Of a stretch of 64,000 bases of DNA, positions 63,711 through 64,000 are shown in pieces. Position 1 is the stretch's first letter. Each line of letters starts with the position of its first letter. Source of the stretch: Paenibacillus sp. 32352 (GTDB lineage Bacteria; Bacillota; Bacilli; Paenibacillales; NBRC-103111); contig NZ_MZNT01000001.1 in assembly GCF_002042965.1 (NCBI RefSeq), positions 248,001-312,000 on the forward strand. The letters are read 5' to 3'. The position numbers and the translations under genes are program-made. The notes below the pieces were generated by a model. That model ran no database searches, had not been told where the DNA came from, and saw only the letters and a program-made list of their open reading frames with translations.

Positions 63711-63738
63711 TTTTCAGAACCATGATCTATGGTATAGT
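63711..63738 (+). promoter_or_regulatory. Candidate sigma-A promoter of citZ
   Basis: TTTTCA, a 16-nt spacer, then TATAGT at 63733-63738. It lies about 36 bp before the start. Confidence 0.5.
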
Positions 63739-63773
63739 AACTATATGAACTTGATCGCAAAGGAGAGATTGCT

Positions 63774-64000
63774 TTGACTGCTACTAAAGGATTAGAAGGA
63801 ATTGTTGCTACTACGTCCTCCATCAGCTCCATTATTGACGGTGTTCTCACCTATCGTGGGATTGACATTGATGATTTGGCTGAAAACGCAAGCTTTGAAG
63901 AGGTTGCTTATTTGCTGTGGTACGGCAAACTGCCGAACCGCTCCGAATTGGCTCAACTGGTGAAAGACCTGAATACTTACGCTCCGGTTCCAAGCCAAGT
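63774..64000 (+). CDS. citZ: Citrate synthase, 5' part, cut by window edge
   Basis: TTG at 63774 follows AAAGGAGAGATTGCT. The 75 codons in view read MTATKGLEGIVATTSSISSI, then IDGVLTYRGIDIDDLAENASFEEVAYLLWYGKLPN, a typical bacterial citrate synthase N-terminus. The enzyme makes citrate from oxaloacetate and acetyl-CoA at the start of the TCA cycle. The catalytic domain lies beyond the window. The name citZ follows B. subtilis usage. Confidence 0.93.
   Translation, partial: MTATKGLEGIVATTSSISSIIDGVLTYRGIDIDDLAENASFEEVAYLLWYGKLPNRSELAQLVKDLNTYAPVPSQ

Overview
The window looks like a chromosomal segment from a spore-forming Bacillota of the Paenibacillus type. Pointers are the SufCDSUB order, cotJABC, ytvI, ytrH-ytrI-dnaE, a large family of YheC/YheD coat-associated ATP-grasp proteins, an SLH surface protein, strong AGGAGG ribosome sites and frequent TTG starts. 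No rRNA, tRNA, CRISPR array, phage or complete insertion sequence was seen. The genus is inferred from gene content, not from a marker.

Layout: 1-7.7 kb, end of a CAP/SLH surface protein, two small genes, and the SufCDSUB Fe-S assembly operon behind a sigma-A-like promoter and Fur-like dyads. 7.7-16.2 kb, a spore-type DUF2642 gene, a GyrI-like protein, two HD-GYP proteins, a molybdenum-cofactor patch (MoeB/ThiF-like, MoaD-MoaE fusion, a small Mo-oxidoreductase-like protein), a YunD-like phosphoesterase and UppP. 16.3-25 kb, YfkAB radical SAM protein, CNNM/CBS protein, YtvI, an NlpC/P60 hydrolase, cotJABC, a His-Gly-Gly-Trp repeat protein, a HAD phosphatase and an NlpC/P60 hydrolase behind a cyclic-di-AMP (ydaO/yuaA) riboswitch. 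25-37 kb, the most unusual part: six YheC/YheD ATP-grasp paralogues with a CapA-like protein, a zinc acylase/carboxypeptidase-like protein and an SH3-NlpC/P60 protein. 37-48 kb, a YCF48-like lipoprotein, def with a small regulator, a DeoR-HAD-MFS operon, an acyltransferase, an SDR, an Sm-like spore-type protein, ytoI, ytpI, ytrI and ytrH. 49-58 kb, dnaE, a PgpA-like protein, accD-accA-pyk and a thioesterase. 58-64 kb, ppk convergent with ppx, a collagen-like protein, a short basic protein and the start of citrate synthase.

Two themes stand out. First, capA, two yheC-type genes, the DUF2642 gene and the Sm-like gene each carry an upstream mACm-N16-CATAnnnTR box, close to the sigma-K consensus, and ytrH carries a sigma-E-type box. 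A large share of the window therefore appears to be mother-cell sporulation genes, and the 25-37 kb cluster could make or modify a peptide-like spore-surface product. Second, two intergenic copies (about 20.06 and 39.78 kb) of a conserved, foldable, non-coding element each lie between duplicated terminator hairpins; I do not recognise it. All starts and functions come from reading the sequence alone.
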